A stretch of 26,375 nucleotides of DNA, taken from IMG/VR virus record IMGVR_UViG_3300037549_000240, positions 1-26,375 of that record; one strand, given 5' to 3'. The stretch is from a virus. Both the position numbers and the translations under genes were made by a program. The notes below the pieces were generated by a model that was given only the letters and a program-made list of their open reading frames with translations, was not told the origin of the DNA and made no database searches. The stretch's first letter is position 1. Each line of letters opens with the position of its first letter. Shown piece by piece: positions 7,896-15,394 of this stretch.

Positions 7896-8513
7896 ATGAA
7901 AAAAATTCTGTTAGTCACCGTGGCCGTTGGCAGCGTGGCATTGTCCGCGTTCGCCGACCGGCCTTACTACAAGACACTGTCCGGGAATGGCAATGCCACC
8001 ACGCCCGCGCAAGTGATCTTCCCGGCTGCACCGTTGCAGCAAATCCGCATCGTGAACGCGAACTGGAGTTCCGACACGAACAACGCCGCGCTGAATTTCA
8101 GCGGCGGCACGACCGGCTACAGCATCGTGGAAACGAACCAGGCTTCCACGTCCGTCACGAACAAGATCAATTCCACGAACGGCCTCTCCGCGAATGCCGT
8201 TCTGGTTTTGCAACACGCCGGCGTCGGTTACGCCGCGACGGTCTCGACGTGGAACTCGTCCACCAACAGCGGGCCATACGGCGGCACCAACGTCGTCCTG
8301 GCATCCGGCGGTTGGGGCATGGCCACGTCGGTCGGCGATGACGTGTATCTGATGGACACGCCGGTCGCGGTGCCTATCGGCGCGACGACGAATGCGATGA
8401 ATGGCGACGCGCTTTACGTTGCCAACCTTGTCGCGCGGCCAGTCCTGGTGAAGCTCACGCCGGCGCTGGCCACAAACAAGCTCAATTCTGTCGTCGGTCG
8501 TTACGAATACTGA
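7896..8513 (+). CDS. Signal-peptide-bearing virion-module protein, possible head decoration protein
   Basis: The 205-residue product begins with a textbook Sec signal peptide: MKK, hydrophobic core 'ILLVTVAVGSVALS', and cleavage predicted after AFA (about residue 20). The mature part is rich in Ala, Asn, Thr, Gly and Ser and looks all-beta ('TTGYSIVETNQAS', 'GDDVYLMDTPVAVPIGATTN', 'VLVKLTPALATNKLNSVVGR'). I recognise no family. A GAAAGG site lies 7 bases before ATG 7896, so the longer open frame starting further left is a shadow of the capsid gene. Its place between major capsid and connector is where decoration or head-fibre genes sit, but an export signal on such a protein is strange. Confidence 0.75.
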   Translation: MKKILLVTVAVGSVALSAFADRPYYKTLSGNGNATTPAQVIFPAAPLQQIRIVNANWSSDTNNAALNFSGGTTGYSIVETNQASTSVTNKINSTNGLSANAVLVLQHAGVGYAATVSTWNSSTNSGPYGGTNVVLASGGWGMATSVGDDVYLMDTPVAVPIGATTNAMNGDALYVANLVARPVLVKLTPALATNKLNSVVGRYEY

Positions 8514-8517
8514 CGCC

Positions 8518-8655
8518 ATGTTAAATCAGCCGCCAAAGGATCGGATGTTGCAAAGCTCGCAGGTTACAGTGCGCAGACCTGCACCTGCCGCGTCGCGTCC
8601 GCCTTTGGCGGCCCTTCCCAAACCTGCACCGCAACCCGTCATTAAAAAACCGTGA
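8518..8655 (+). CDS. 45-residue Pro/Ala-rich mini-protein
   Basis: The open frame from ATG 8518 starts 4 bp after the preceding stop and ends in TGA overlapping the GTG start of the next gene (GTGA). The product is basic and rich in Pro and Ala ('RRPAPAASRPPLAALPKPAP'), ending VIKKP. No ribosome-binding site is obvious. Evidence that it is real is the exact packing between neighbours and the absence of any other gene in this gap. It may simply serve translational coupling to the connector gene. No function can be assigned. Confidence 0.45.
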   Translation: MLNQPPKDRMLQSSQVTVRRPAPAASRPPLAALPKPAPQPVIKKP

Positions 8656-9293
8656 ACGCTGGCTTTTCCAATTTCGCCACGCTGAAGAAACATCTGCTCG
8701 GCGGATCGTCGGCGAAGAATGAAACGCGCTTCGATCTCACGATCAAGATGATCGGCCTCGGCATGGCGTCGGCTATCGAGAACTTTTGCGGCAGCCGGAA
8801 ATTTTTCCGCGCCGAGGATGCGAAGGAAATTTATCCCGCCGACCGCTGCCAATGGATCGTTGCGCGCTACCCGGTGGAAAGCGTCGCCAGCGTGGAGATC
8901 AAAGTGAACGAAACCGAAGGCTTCGTTTTGCAGACGCCCTCGCCGATTGTCACCGTGGACACCGTCGCCGGCATCATCAATTTTTCCGGCAGCGCCGACG
9001 CGGGCGCGCCGACCTCGCAAGTCCGTTTCACGCTCACCGGCGGTTATTGGTGGGAAACGCTCGAACCGGATGACGACGAATATCCTTCGACGATGCCTGA
9101 AGGCGCGAATCCGCTGCCGGAGGATTTGAAGCTCGCCTGGCTCATGCAATGCGAAGTGATCTGGAGCAAGAGCGACAAGCTCGGCACCGGCCTCGTGGAC
9201 GATCCTGAAGCGCAGTCGAAAGTTTCCACGCTCGAACTCTCGCCCCTGGTGAAACAGATGCTCGGACAGTTCGTCCGCTACAACCTCGTATGA
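8652..9293 (+). CDS. Head-tail connector / adaptor protein, gp6-like
   Basis: The 213-residue protein has the pattern of the HK97 gp6/DUF3199-type adaptor that docks under the portal. A helical N-terminus ('LTIKMIGLGMASAIENFCGS') leads into 'FFRAEDAKEIYPADRCQWIV'. A beta insertion follows ('YPVESVASVEIKVNETEGFV', 'TVDTVAGIINFSGSADAG', 'RFTLTGGYWW'), then C-terminal helices ('LPEDLKLAWLMQCEVIW') and a short tail. The 'YPV.sv.sv' plus 'G.i.f......l.vty.GGY' pattern is typical of this family. The start is GTG 8652, coupled to the mini-gene before it. The stop overlaps the next ATG. Confidence 0.8.
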   Translation: MNAGFSNFATLKKHLLGGSSAKNETRFDLTIKMIGLGMASAIENFCGSRKFFRAEDAKEIYPADRCQWIVARYPVESVASVEIKVNETEGFVLQTPSPIVTVDTVAGIINFSGSADAGAPTSQVRFTLTGGYWWETLEPDDDEYPSTMPEGANPLPEDLKLAWLMQCEVIWSKSDKLGTGLVDDPEAQSKVSTLELSPLVKQMLGQFVRYNLV

Positions 9294-9880
9294 GCGAAGC
9301 GTTCAAATTCAAGATTGATCTGACGCCGGAGGCAAAGCGCATTGTCGCCAATCTCCAGACGCTGCCGCCAAAGGTGGTGCAGTCAATCGCGCGGGCGATG
9401 GATTTGTCCAACCAACTCGCCATCGCAAAAATTCAAACGGATCACTTGACCGGGCGCGGGCCGTATCCGGTAGATCAACACAAGCTCGGCGTCGTCACGA
9501 GCCGGCTGCGCGGCTCGGTGCGCGCCAGCGCGGCCACGATCCACGGCGAGACTGTCGAGACGGCCATTGGCTCTAACGTTGTCTATGCGGCGATTCACGA
9601 ATTCGGCGGTCGCGTCCATCACGAGGCCCGCACGGTGAAAGTCCGGCTACGCACGGATGCGAAAGGAAATCTTTTGCGGCAGTTGAGCAATTCCCACCTC
9701 GCCATTTTTGCCAGTCGCACGCACAAGCGCGCGAAGGAAGTCACGAGCAAGGCGGAAGCCTACGACGTGGACATGCCGGAACGCGCGCCGTTCCGCACCG
9801 GCATCGAGGAGTCCCTGCACCATTACAAACGCTTTGTGTCCGCCGGCATCGTCGCCGCGTGGAACGATCTGAAGAACTGA
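9290..9880 (+). CDS. Neck/tail-completion protein, Mu gpG / HK97 gp10-like
   Basis: This 196-residue protein has the block 'VETAIGSNVVYAAIHEFGGR', characteristic of the phage virion morphogenesis (gpG) and HK97 gp10 families. The late motif 'MPERAPFRTGIEESLHHY' corresponds to 'ipaRPFLr.al'. An N-terminal helix-rich segment contains 'VVQSIARAMDLSNQLAIAKI' and the 'TGRGPYPVDQHKLGVVTSRL' region corresponds to 'tG....LtGrLrnS'. These proteins sit at the head-tail junction and help finish or join the tail. The gene overlaps the connector gene by ATGA and is followed 1 bp later by the next start. Confidence 0.8.
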   Translation: MSEAFKFKIDLTPEAKRIVANLQTLPPKVVQSIARAMDLSNQLAIAKIQTDHLTGRGPYPVDQHKLGVVTSRLRGSVRASAATIHGETVETAIGSNVVYAAIHEFGGRVHHEARTVKVRLRTDAKGNLLRQLSNSHLAIFASRTHKRAKEVTSKAEAYDVDMPERAPFRTGIEESLHHYKRFVSAGIVAAWNDLKN

Positions 9881-9881
9881 T

Positions 9882-10649
9882 ATGGAAACTCTCGACATCA
9901 TTGATCGTCTGCCCTTCGAGCTGGCGGCCCGGCTCGAATGCGATCCGTTCTTCCGGGACATTCCCGTCGTCGTCGCCGAGGCCGGCAACATCAAACTGGA
10001 GATGGAGCGCAAGCAAGCCGTCACAACGGAAAAATCCGGCAAACGCGGCGTCGCGGTGATCGTTCTTCAGATCGTCGCGGAAGATCCATTTAAGAATATC
10101 CAGTTCGCGCCCATGCAACTGAATCCCGCGTTCCAAGTCGTCGAGAATGTCGAGATGAACAACGACGACGACGGCACGAAAAAATCACACCGCAAGGTCG
10201 CACGCCGCATCCGCGACGTGATCAAGCATTGCGTGTTCGCCGGACTCGTCCAGGACATGAAGGCCGGCAAGCCGTGCATTGAGCCGGTGGATTTGTCGGA
10301 CATCGGCAAGACGATCAAGGCGAGCCAGGTGAACTTTGAATGCCTGGAAGTCAGCGGTGAAGCGCAGACGCTGGTGCAGATGCCGATCTTCACCGGCGAC
10401 GCCAACGGCGGCAACCCGCAACTCACCATCGCCAGCGCCACACCGGGTGCGGCCATCTGGTTCACGACCGACGACAAGTTTCCTTACAACGGAGACAAAG
10501 ACATTTTCCCTGGCAGCACCGCACAACTCTACACCGGGCCGATTCCGATCCCGGCTGAAGGTTTTGTTGTTCGCGCGTGCACATACCTCGACGAACCCGG
10601 CGCGGTGGCCAGTGGAATCAACCGGGCAACCATCAAATACAGCCTATGA
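9882..10649 (+). CDS. Putative tail terminator with C-terminal chitobiase-C/Fn3-like beta domain
   Basis: The 255-residue protein appears to have two parts. Residues 1-170 are a mixed alpha/beta domain in the genomic slot usually held by the tail terminator or minor tail protein; I see no diagnostic motif there. Residues about 178-255 match the chitobiase/beta-hexosaminidase C-terminal (CHB_HEX_C) type of beta-sandwich: 'PQLTIASATPGAAIWFTTDD', then 'STAQLYTGPIPIPAEGFVVR' and 'ASGINRATIKYSL'. Such domains are common in secreted proteins and sometimes decorate phage tails. The start lies 1 bp after the previous stop, and the stop overlaps the next ATG. The beta domain is well supported; the terminator role is inferred from position. 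Confidence 0.7.
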   Translation: METLDIIDRLPFELAARLECDPFFRDIPVVVAEAGNIKLEMERKQAVTTEKSGKRGVAVIVLQIVAEDPFKNIQFAPMQLNPAFQVVENVEMNNDDDGTKKSHRKVARRIRDVIKHCVFAGLVQDMKAGKPCIEPVDLSDIGKTIKASQVNFECLEVSGEAQTLVQMPIFTGDANGGNPQLTIASATPGAAIWFTTDDKFPYNGDKDIFPGSTAQLYTGPIPIPAEGFVVRACTYLDEPGAVASGINRATIKYSL

Positions 10650-10888
10650 AAAACAAACTCGAACTCTTGCGCGCGGCCCAGGACACCGCGCTCAAATTCA
10701 ATGCTGCGAAAAACACTCGCGAAAAAACGGACGTGATCACCAGCGCCTTCGACGCGCTGAAGATTGACGTGAAACATTTCGACACCTTCAAGGCGCAAGT
10801 CGAAGAGCACGCCTACCAGTTCGCCTCGCTGGAAAAGCAGTTGCTCGAACCGGACAAGGCCGCTGCACCTGCACCGGCGGCGAAGTAA
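10646..10888 (+). CDS. 80-residue helical phage protein
   Basis: From ATG 10646, which overlaps the preceding stop as ATGA, the product is a charged, almost entirely helical protein of 80 residues ending in an Ala/Pro-rich tail ('KAAAPAPAAK'). The open frame extends upstream to 10577, but that part overlaps the previous gene. No family is recognised. Its place between the neck genes and the tail-tube candidate would fit a small tail-assembly or accessory protein. Confidence 0.7.
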   Translation: MKNKLELLRAAQDTALKFNAAKNTREKTDVITSAFDALKIDVKHFDTFKAQVEEHAYQFASLEKQLLEPDKAAAPAPAAK

Positions 10889-10922
10889 CTGACACCGACA
10901 GCAACCTCAACCAACAAACATT

Positions 10923-11918
10923 ATGAGCCAATCAATCTACACCGGGCCGGGCAAAGCCTACATGAACGCGAAGGCGTTCCAGCCCCAAAACGAAAACGGC
11001 GAACTCAACGTCGCCATTGACGAGCGCACGACGCAAGTCCGCAACGCGATGTTTGGCTACCAGGCCGAAAGCACCGAGGACGTGAACGCCAAGGTGTCGC
11101 TCGTGCCGTTTGACAGTTGGGGTTTGCTGCCGGTTTTGTTTCCGGCCTTCCTCGGCGTCACGTGTGGCGCGACGACGGGCGCGCTCGCCATCGGCACGCG
11201 CGCACACGATGCCGCCGCCGGCAGCGCCAACGCCAACAACGCCGTGAAGGTCTGGACGCCGGATGGCCGGCTCTACAATTTCGTGCGCGGCGCGATCACC
11301 AAACACCCGGAAGTGTATTTCGGCACCGGCAAGGAATTGTTCGGCGGCATGGAGATCACGTGCCTGGGCGACGTGACGAAGCGGCCCGGCGACTCCGGCT
11401 ACCTGGTTGCCGGCAATGCCATCACGGAAACGGGCGCTGCCGATCCGGGCGGTGCCTTCTCGCTCACCGACTTCATCCGTGGTTATTGGACTGCGGCCTG
11501 GGGAACTGGCGCGGGCTTCGGCGGCGACGGCGGCTCGCCGATGGAAGCCGAGGATTTCTGGACGCTCGTGCCGGAAGTGAAATACAACGAACCGCTCCAG
11601 CAGAAAATCAAACGGCACATGCCGCTTGCGTCTTCGCGGTTCATGCTGAAGGGAAAAATCTTCGGCCCGACGCACTCGCTGCTGATGGCCGCTGTCCTGG
11701 GCAAAGCCTCCGGCTATCGCAACGCCAGCGGCGCTGCCGGCGCCGATTTGCTTCTGTCCGGCCCGTCGTCCAAGACGGTCACGCTGAAGCAATGCGAAGT
11801 GAAAGGCGCGGGCTTCAAGTTCGGCGGCACCACACTCAACACGGGCGAGTTCGGATTCGTGTCGCAATCCATGTTCACTGCCGGCGCTCCGCAACCGCAG
11901 CTCATCTTCAGCGCCTAA
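10923..11918 (+). CDS. Major tail (tube) protein candidate
   Basis: The 331-residue protein starts 'MSQSIYTGPGKAYMNAKAFQ' and is rich in Gly, Ala and beta-forming residues, with 'AKVSLVPFDSWGLLPVLFPA', 'GRLYNFVRGAITKHPEVYFG', 'GGMEITCLGDVTKRPGDSGY' and 'KTVTLKQCEVKGAGFKFGGT'. The N-terminal 'TGPGKAYMNAK..Q' plus repeated strand pairs resemble phage tail-tube proteins, and the position between neck genes and tape measure fits. No sheath gene accompanies it, in line with a siphovirus tail. It is set apart by 34 bp on the left. Function is from position and composition; no exact family is recognised. Confidence 0.65.
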   Translation: MSQSIYTGPGKAYMNAKAFQPQNENGELNVAIDERTTQVRNAMFGYQAESTEDVNAKVSLVPFDSWGLLPVLFPAFLGVTCGATTGALAIGTRAHDAAAGSANANNAVKVWTPDGRLYNFVRGAITKHPEVYFGTGKELFGGMEITCLGDVTKRPGDSGYLVAGNAITETGAADPGGAFSLTDFIRGYWTAAWGTGAGFGGDGGSPMEAEDFWTLVPEVKYNEPLQQKIKRHMPLASSRFMLKGKIFGPTHSLLMAAVLGKASGYRNASGAAGADLLLSGPSSKTVTLKQCEVKGAGFKFGGTTLNTGEFGFVSQSMFTAGAPQPQLIFSA

Positions 11919-11941
11919 ACGCCAGTGCGGCTCGCACCACG

Positions 11942-12349
11942 ATGCTCGTCAAATACAAACCTGTGTCCGGCGGCAGCTACACGCTGCTGTTCGACGAATC
12001 TGCCGGCGATGGCAATGAGAAGTTCGCGCCGCAGTTCAATGACACGGTCTTTAAGCCGGGCGGATATGGCGCGGCCTCCGCGCCGAAGATTCCCCTGGCG
12101 AACACTGACGGGCAGATCACGTTCAAGTGGAACGCGAATTACACCACGGAGACGCTCGCCGCCGCTGCCATCCCGGCGCTGCGAGCGATCTTCAAGGGCA
12201 TTCCCGTCCACCTGCAATGCACCATCGGCACGACGATCCTTTATTTTCCGAACGCGAACATGCGCGGCAGCGCGCATGATCAGAACGGACGCGAGGTCGT
12301 GCATCAGATCACTTTTGAAACCGACGACGTAACCACCACTGCACCATGA
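11942..12349 (+). CDS. Second tail protein, possible tube or tube-like subunit
   Basis: This 135-residue protein from ATG 11942 is predicted to be mostly beta ('KYKPVSGGSYTLLFDES', 'KIPLANTDGQITFKWNANYT', 'VHLQCTIGTTILYFPNANMR', 'VVHQITFETDDV'). The closing 'G..V.H.ItFE.ddv' and the discussion-like pairing of strands are of the kind seen in small tail-tube or tail-adaptor proteins. The open frame extends left to 11117, but that part is a shadow of the preceding gene. The stop overlaps the next ATG. It could be a tube subunit with the 331-residue protein as a partner, or the reverse. Confidence 0.62.
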   Translation: MLVKYKPVSGGSYTLLFDESAGDGNEKFAPQFNDTVFKPGGYGAASAPKIPLANTDGQITFKWNANYTTETLAAAAIPALRAIFKGIPVHLQCTIGTTILYFPNANMRGSAHDQNGREVVHQITFETDDVTTTAP

Positions 12350-13629
12350 AAAAATCCCTTACCTCCATTTTCTTTTTAATCTTCGGCTCCATCGCCTTCA
12401 CCGCCTTTGGCTGCTTCATCGCATTCGCTGCGGCCGTATTTGTGCGCTGCCTGATCCGCGCCTGGAAACTCGGCTGGCTGATGTTTGCAGTTTTGTTTCT
12501 GGCCGCAGGCATTGGCTGGAGCACGCCCGTGCTCTTCACCATGCAATCGCTCACCGGGCAAAATAATAATCGCACCATCCTGGTGCAGCCCGACCGCGTG
12601 CAGAATCCGCTCGTGATCGGCACGAACTTGATTCCGATCTTCGACTTCAACTTGCAGCCGGTCGGCGGCCAGGTGCAGACGAATCTCGCGCCGTGGGGTT
12701 ATACCATCAAGGTGGACGGCTGGCCGCGCCCGGCGCACATCGTCGTGCCGAGCGGAACAAATGTCATCAATGCCGCGACGCTGATTAATACGAACGCCTT
12801 CGCGCCGCTGAACATTTATTTTCAGTCGGTAGGCGGCGGCATGACGAACGTGGCCACGAGCAACACGCCGAGCATAACGTTCACCGGCGATGGCTCGCCG
12901 ACCAATCCGATTGCGGCCACGATTGGCACGGTGCCGGTCGGCAACATCAGCGGCCTCGGCACCGCTGCGAAATCGAACGCGACGGATTTTGCTTCCGCGC
13001 CGGCATTCAACTCTGCGCGCTCAAATACGGTCGCGGCGCTCACGACGACGGCGACGAACAACATCACGCTCACGACGACGACGAACTCCGATGGCAGTCA
13101 GTCCATCGTGATCCGGGGATTTAGCAATGCGTCGCTGACGAACTTCGTGAACGCGCTTTTGATTTACAACAACGTCGTCACCAACAATCCGCTGCTATTG
13201 AACCTAAATGGAGCAACCGGCGTCGCCTACGCGAAAACAATTAATGCGGCAAATTTTATCAGCGATGATCCCCTTGCCGAAACGTCCGGCTCTGTCACCT
13301 TTAGTTCGTTCGGCAACATCATCGATTTCGACTTTGGGGGACAGGTGGTGACCTTTTCGGGGTTTGAAGTGGATGCCAACGCCTTCTTTTCGACGACTGG
13401 CTATAATGGCGATGGCGGTGGACTGACTGGACTCCAAACAACCGCGCTTGTCGGTGCGGTCACGAACCAAATCAATTCTGTATCTGGTGTCATCACCAAT
13501 GGCACCGTCGCCTGGTATTTCCTGCGCACCAACAACACGCCGGCCATCACGGCCACGAGCGGTTCAATCTGCTCGACGACGAATGGGCAATTCTACGTTC
13601 GCTCCAACACTGTCTGGCTTTTGAAATGA
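12346..13629 (+). CDS. Membrane-anchored, tail-fibre-like Asn/Thr-rich protein
   Basis: The 427-residue protein has two strong hydrophobic segments at its N-terminus (about residues 6-33 and 42-58) separated by a short basic loop. An Asn/Thr/Gly-rich, probably beta-structured stalk follows. Two segments look like phage fibre repeats: 'VGNISGLGTAAKSNATDFAS' and 'YNGDGGGLTGLQTTALVGAV'; the 'GDGSGLTxL' type of motif is frequent in tail fibres. The end '...GQFYVRSNTVWLLK' is typical of a compact terminal strand. The gene lies between tail-tube candidates and the tape measure, where tail-assembly chaperones are usually found. Its start and stop both overlap neighbours as ATGA. Function is unknown. 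Confidence 0.68.
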   Translation: MKKSLTSIFFLIFGSIAFTAFGCFIAFAAAVFVRCLIRAWKLGWLMFAVLFLAAGIGWSTPVLFTMQSLTGQNNNRTILVQPDRVQNPLVIGTNLIPIFDFNLQPVGGQVQTNLAPWGYTIKVDGWPRPAHIVVPSGTNVINAATLINTNAFAPLNIYFQSVGGGMTNVATSNTPSITFTGDGSPTNPIAATIGTVPVGNISGLGTAAKSNATDFASAPAFNSARSNTVAALTTTATNNITLTTTTNSDGSQSIVIRGFSNASLTNFVNALLIYNNVVTNNPLLLNLNGATGVAYAKTINAANFISDDPLAETSGSVTFSSFGNIIDFDFGGQVVTFSGFEVDANAFFSTTGYNGDGGGLTGLQTTALVGAVTNQINSVSGVITNGTVAWYFLRTNNTPAITATSGSICSTTNGQFYVRSNTVWLLK

Positions 13630-13787
13630 GCGAAGCTCAACTCAAACGTGAAATTGACGAGCGCAACGCCACGGAATTAAAACGGCTGCGCTGGGAAAAT
13701 TCTTTGCTAAAAAAAATTCTGGAAGCCGGCCATCCGCTCACGGCGGATTTTTCGGATCGGCGGTTTGACCAGAAAAACGAGAACTGA
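13626..13787 (+). CDS. 53-residue charged helical protein
   Basis: An open frame from ATG 13626 overlaps the preceding stop (ATGA) and ends 2 bp before the tape-measure start. The product is highly charged and helical ('SEAQLKREIDERNATELKRL', 'WENSLLKKILEAGHPL'). Position directly before the tape measure is that of a tail-assembly chaperone, but the protein is much shorter than those. No function can be assigned; the tight packing makes it likely to be translated. Confidence 0.6.
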   Translation: MSEAQLKREIDERNATELKRLRWENSLLKKILEAGHPLTADFSDRRFDQKNEN

Positions 13788-13789
13788 CT

Positions 13790-15394
13790 ATGGCAGACGA
13801 AAACGGCCAAGAGTTAAAAATCCACATCGTCAGCGATGCGGATAATTCCGGCTTCAAATCCGCCGCAACCGCGTCGAACGAACTCGGCGCAGAGAATAGC
13901 AAAACTGCTTCGACGACGGATGAGCTGTCGAAGAAACAAGAGGAAGGCGCGGAACACGCTAATATCCTTCACAAGAATCACCGGCTCGTCCACGACATCC
14001 TGCACCTGATCGCGCACGAGAGCGGCCCGGCAGCCGGCGCGGCCTTCGCTGCCATCGGTGCCGCTGCCGGCGGCGGCTTGATGCTGGCCGTGTTTGCGGT
14101 GAAGGAACTCCTGAACTGGTTCCACGAGCTTCACGAGAAGGCGAAAGAATTTCGCGAGCTGATGGAAAGCCAGATTGATCTCACGCCGATGGTCAAGGAG
14201 ATTGGCGAAGTCGCCACGGCCACGGAAACCGCCAAGCAAAAGACGAAGGAGTTTTTTGAGGAGCTGGAGCGCAAGTCCAAGGAGACGGACGGCTGGAAGA
14301 AAATCGCCGACGCACAGATCGAACAGTTGAAGCGCGTGGCGGACGAGCAAAAGAAAGTCGCCGATGCCGACGCCGACCGCGACAAGGCCAAGCTTGAATA
14401 CCTGAAGGCGACGAAACAAATCACCGCCGAGCAATATGCGCAAGGCATGGCAGCGGTCGAGGCCATGAAGCAAAATAAAAAGGACGATGCGGACGCTGGT
14501 CTGTCCGAGAAATCCATCGCCGTGCTGGTCAATGCGCTCAACAATATTGACCTGCAAAAGCATCTCACCGCGCCGCAAGTCCAAGGTGCAAACCAGAAGG
14601 CCGAGGAGGCAAAGAAAGCGGTTGAATCTCTCAAAGCAACGATTGAGACCAACCGTAAACTGATGGAAGCACACTTGGAAAAAATCACCGGCGGCAAAGA
14701 TGGCAAGGGACTTCAGGGGGCGCTGGGTGATGTGACCGGCTTCATGGACAATCTGTTTGGCGAGTCAAAGGTGATGGAAGTTGCCGGCATGTCGGACGAG
14801 GATCGCAAGAAAGAATGGGAGGCAGACCAGAACCGCAGCTTCACCAAACACTCGCCGGATTTTTGGGACAAGGTCAAACGGGCGCGTGAAATCATGGACA
14901 AGATCGGTGAGGAGCGTTCCGCCGAAGCCGGCAACGCCGGAACAATCCGCAGCCTTCGCGCCAAATTACCGGGCGCTGAATCCACCGCCAGCACTTCGGA
15001 AAATGATGTCAAGGCGCTCGAACAAAAACTTAACCAGTTGGAGGCTGATCAAAAAGCCATCAAAGAGGAACTGGAAAAACGCCAGGGCGAAGATTCGGCC
15101 CGCGCCGGTGCAGCGGGCGACATCGCCGGCGCAAAAACCGTCGAGGGTGCGTTCAAATCGGCAACGGTGCCGACGCCGGGCGGTGCCAACCATCATTTGA
15201 CGGCGTTCGCCCAGGCGCAACATCAGTTGGAAGAAAACCAGAAGGTCGGGCGTGAACTTGCCACCGCCGCGCAGCAGGCCGCGCGTGAACATAACTCCTC
15301 GCTCGGTTCCATCCTGAAGTCGCTGCAAGAAATTCGCGCGCAAAACATCTCGCTCCAGCAACAGATCAATTCGATGCCGCACACCGTCAAATGA
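13790..15394 (+). CDS. Tape-measure protein candidate
   Basis: The 534-residue protein is mostly long charged helix, with a single hydrophobic segment at about residues 79-105 ('PAAGAAFAAIGAAAGGGLML'), the usual make-up of a tape-measure protein that lines the tail tube and sets its length. Heptad-rich stretches include 'AQIEQLKRVADEQKKVADAD' and 'KALEQKLNQLEADQKAIKEE'. At about 0.15 nm per residue, 534 residues would correspond to a tail near 80 nm, which is short for a siphovirus. No peptidase or lysozyme domain is visible. It starts 2 bp after the preceding stop and ends in an ATGA overlap with the tail-tip gene. An alternative role as a scaffold-like coiled-coil cannot be excluded. Confidence 0.75.
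   Translation: MADENGQELKIHIVSDADNSGFKSAATASNELGAENSKTASTTDELSKKQEEGAEHANILHKNHRLVHDILHLIAHESGPAAGAAFAAIGAAAGGGLMLAVFAVKELLNWFHELHEKAKEFRELMESQIDLTPMVKEIGEVATATETAKQKTKEFFEELERKSKETDGWKKIADAQIEQLKRVADEQKKVADADADRDKAKLEYLKATKQITAEQYAQGMAAVEAMKQNKKDDADAGLSEKSIAVLVNALNNIDLQKHLTAPQVQGANQKAEEAKKAVESLKATIETNRKLMEAHLEKITGGKDGKGLQGALGDVTGFMDNLFGESKVMEVAGMSDEDRKKEWEADQNRSFTKHSPDFWDKVKRAREIMDKIGEERSAEAGNAGTIRSLRAKLPGAESTASTSENDVKALEQKLNQLEADQKAIKEELEKRQGEDSARAGAAGDIAGAKTVEGAFKSATVPTPGGANHHLTAFAQAQHQLEENQKVGRELATAAQQAAREHNSSLGSILKSLQEIRAQNISLQQQINSMPHTVK

Noticed and set aside
11925-11937. Small hairpin GTGCG-GCT-CGCAC between the two tail-tube candidates
   Set aside because: Only five base pairs with a mismatch outside and no T-run; too weak in high-GC sequence.
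13701-13768. A-run at 13709-13716 as a -1 frameshift site joining the 53-residue gene to the tape measure
   Set aside because: The -1 frame is indeed the tape-measure frame, but it has a TGA at 13766-13768 before the tape-measure start, so no fusion would result.
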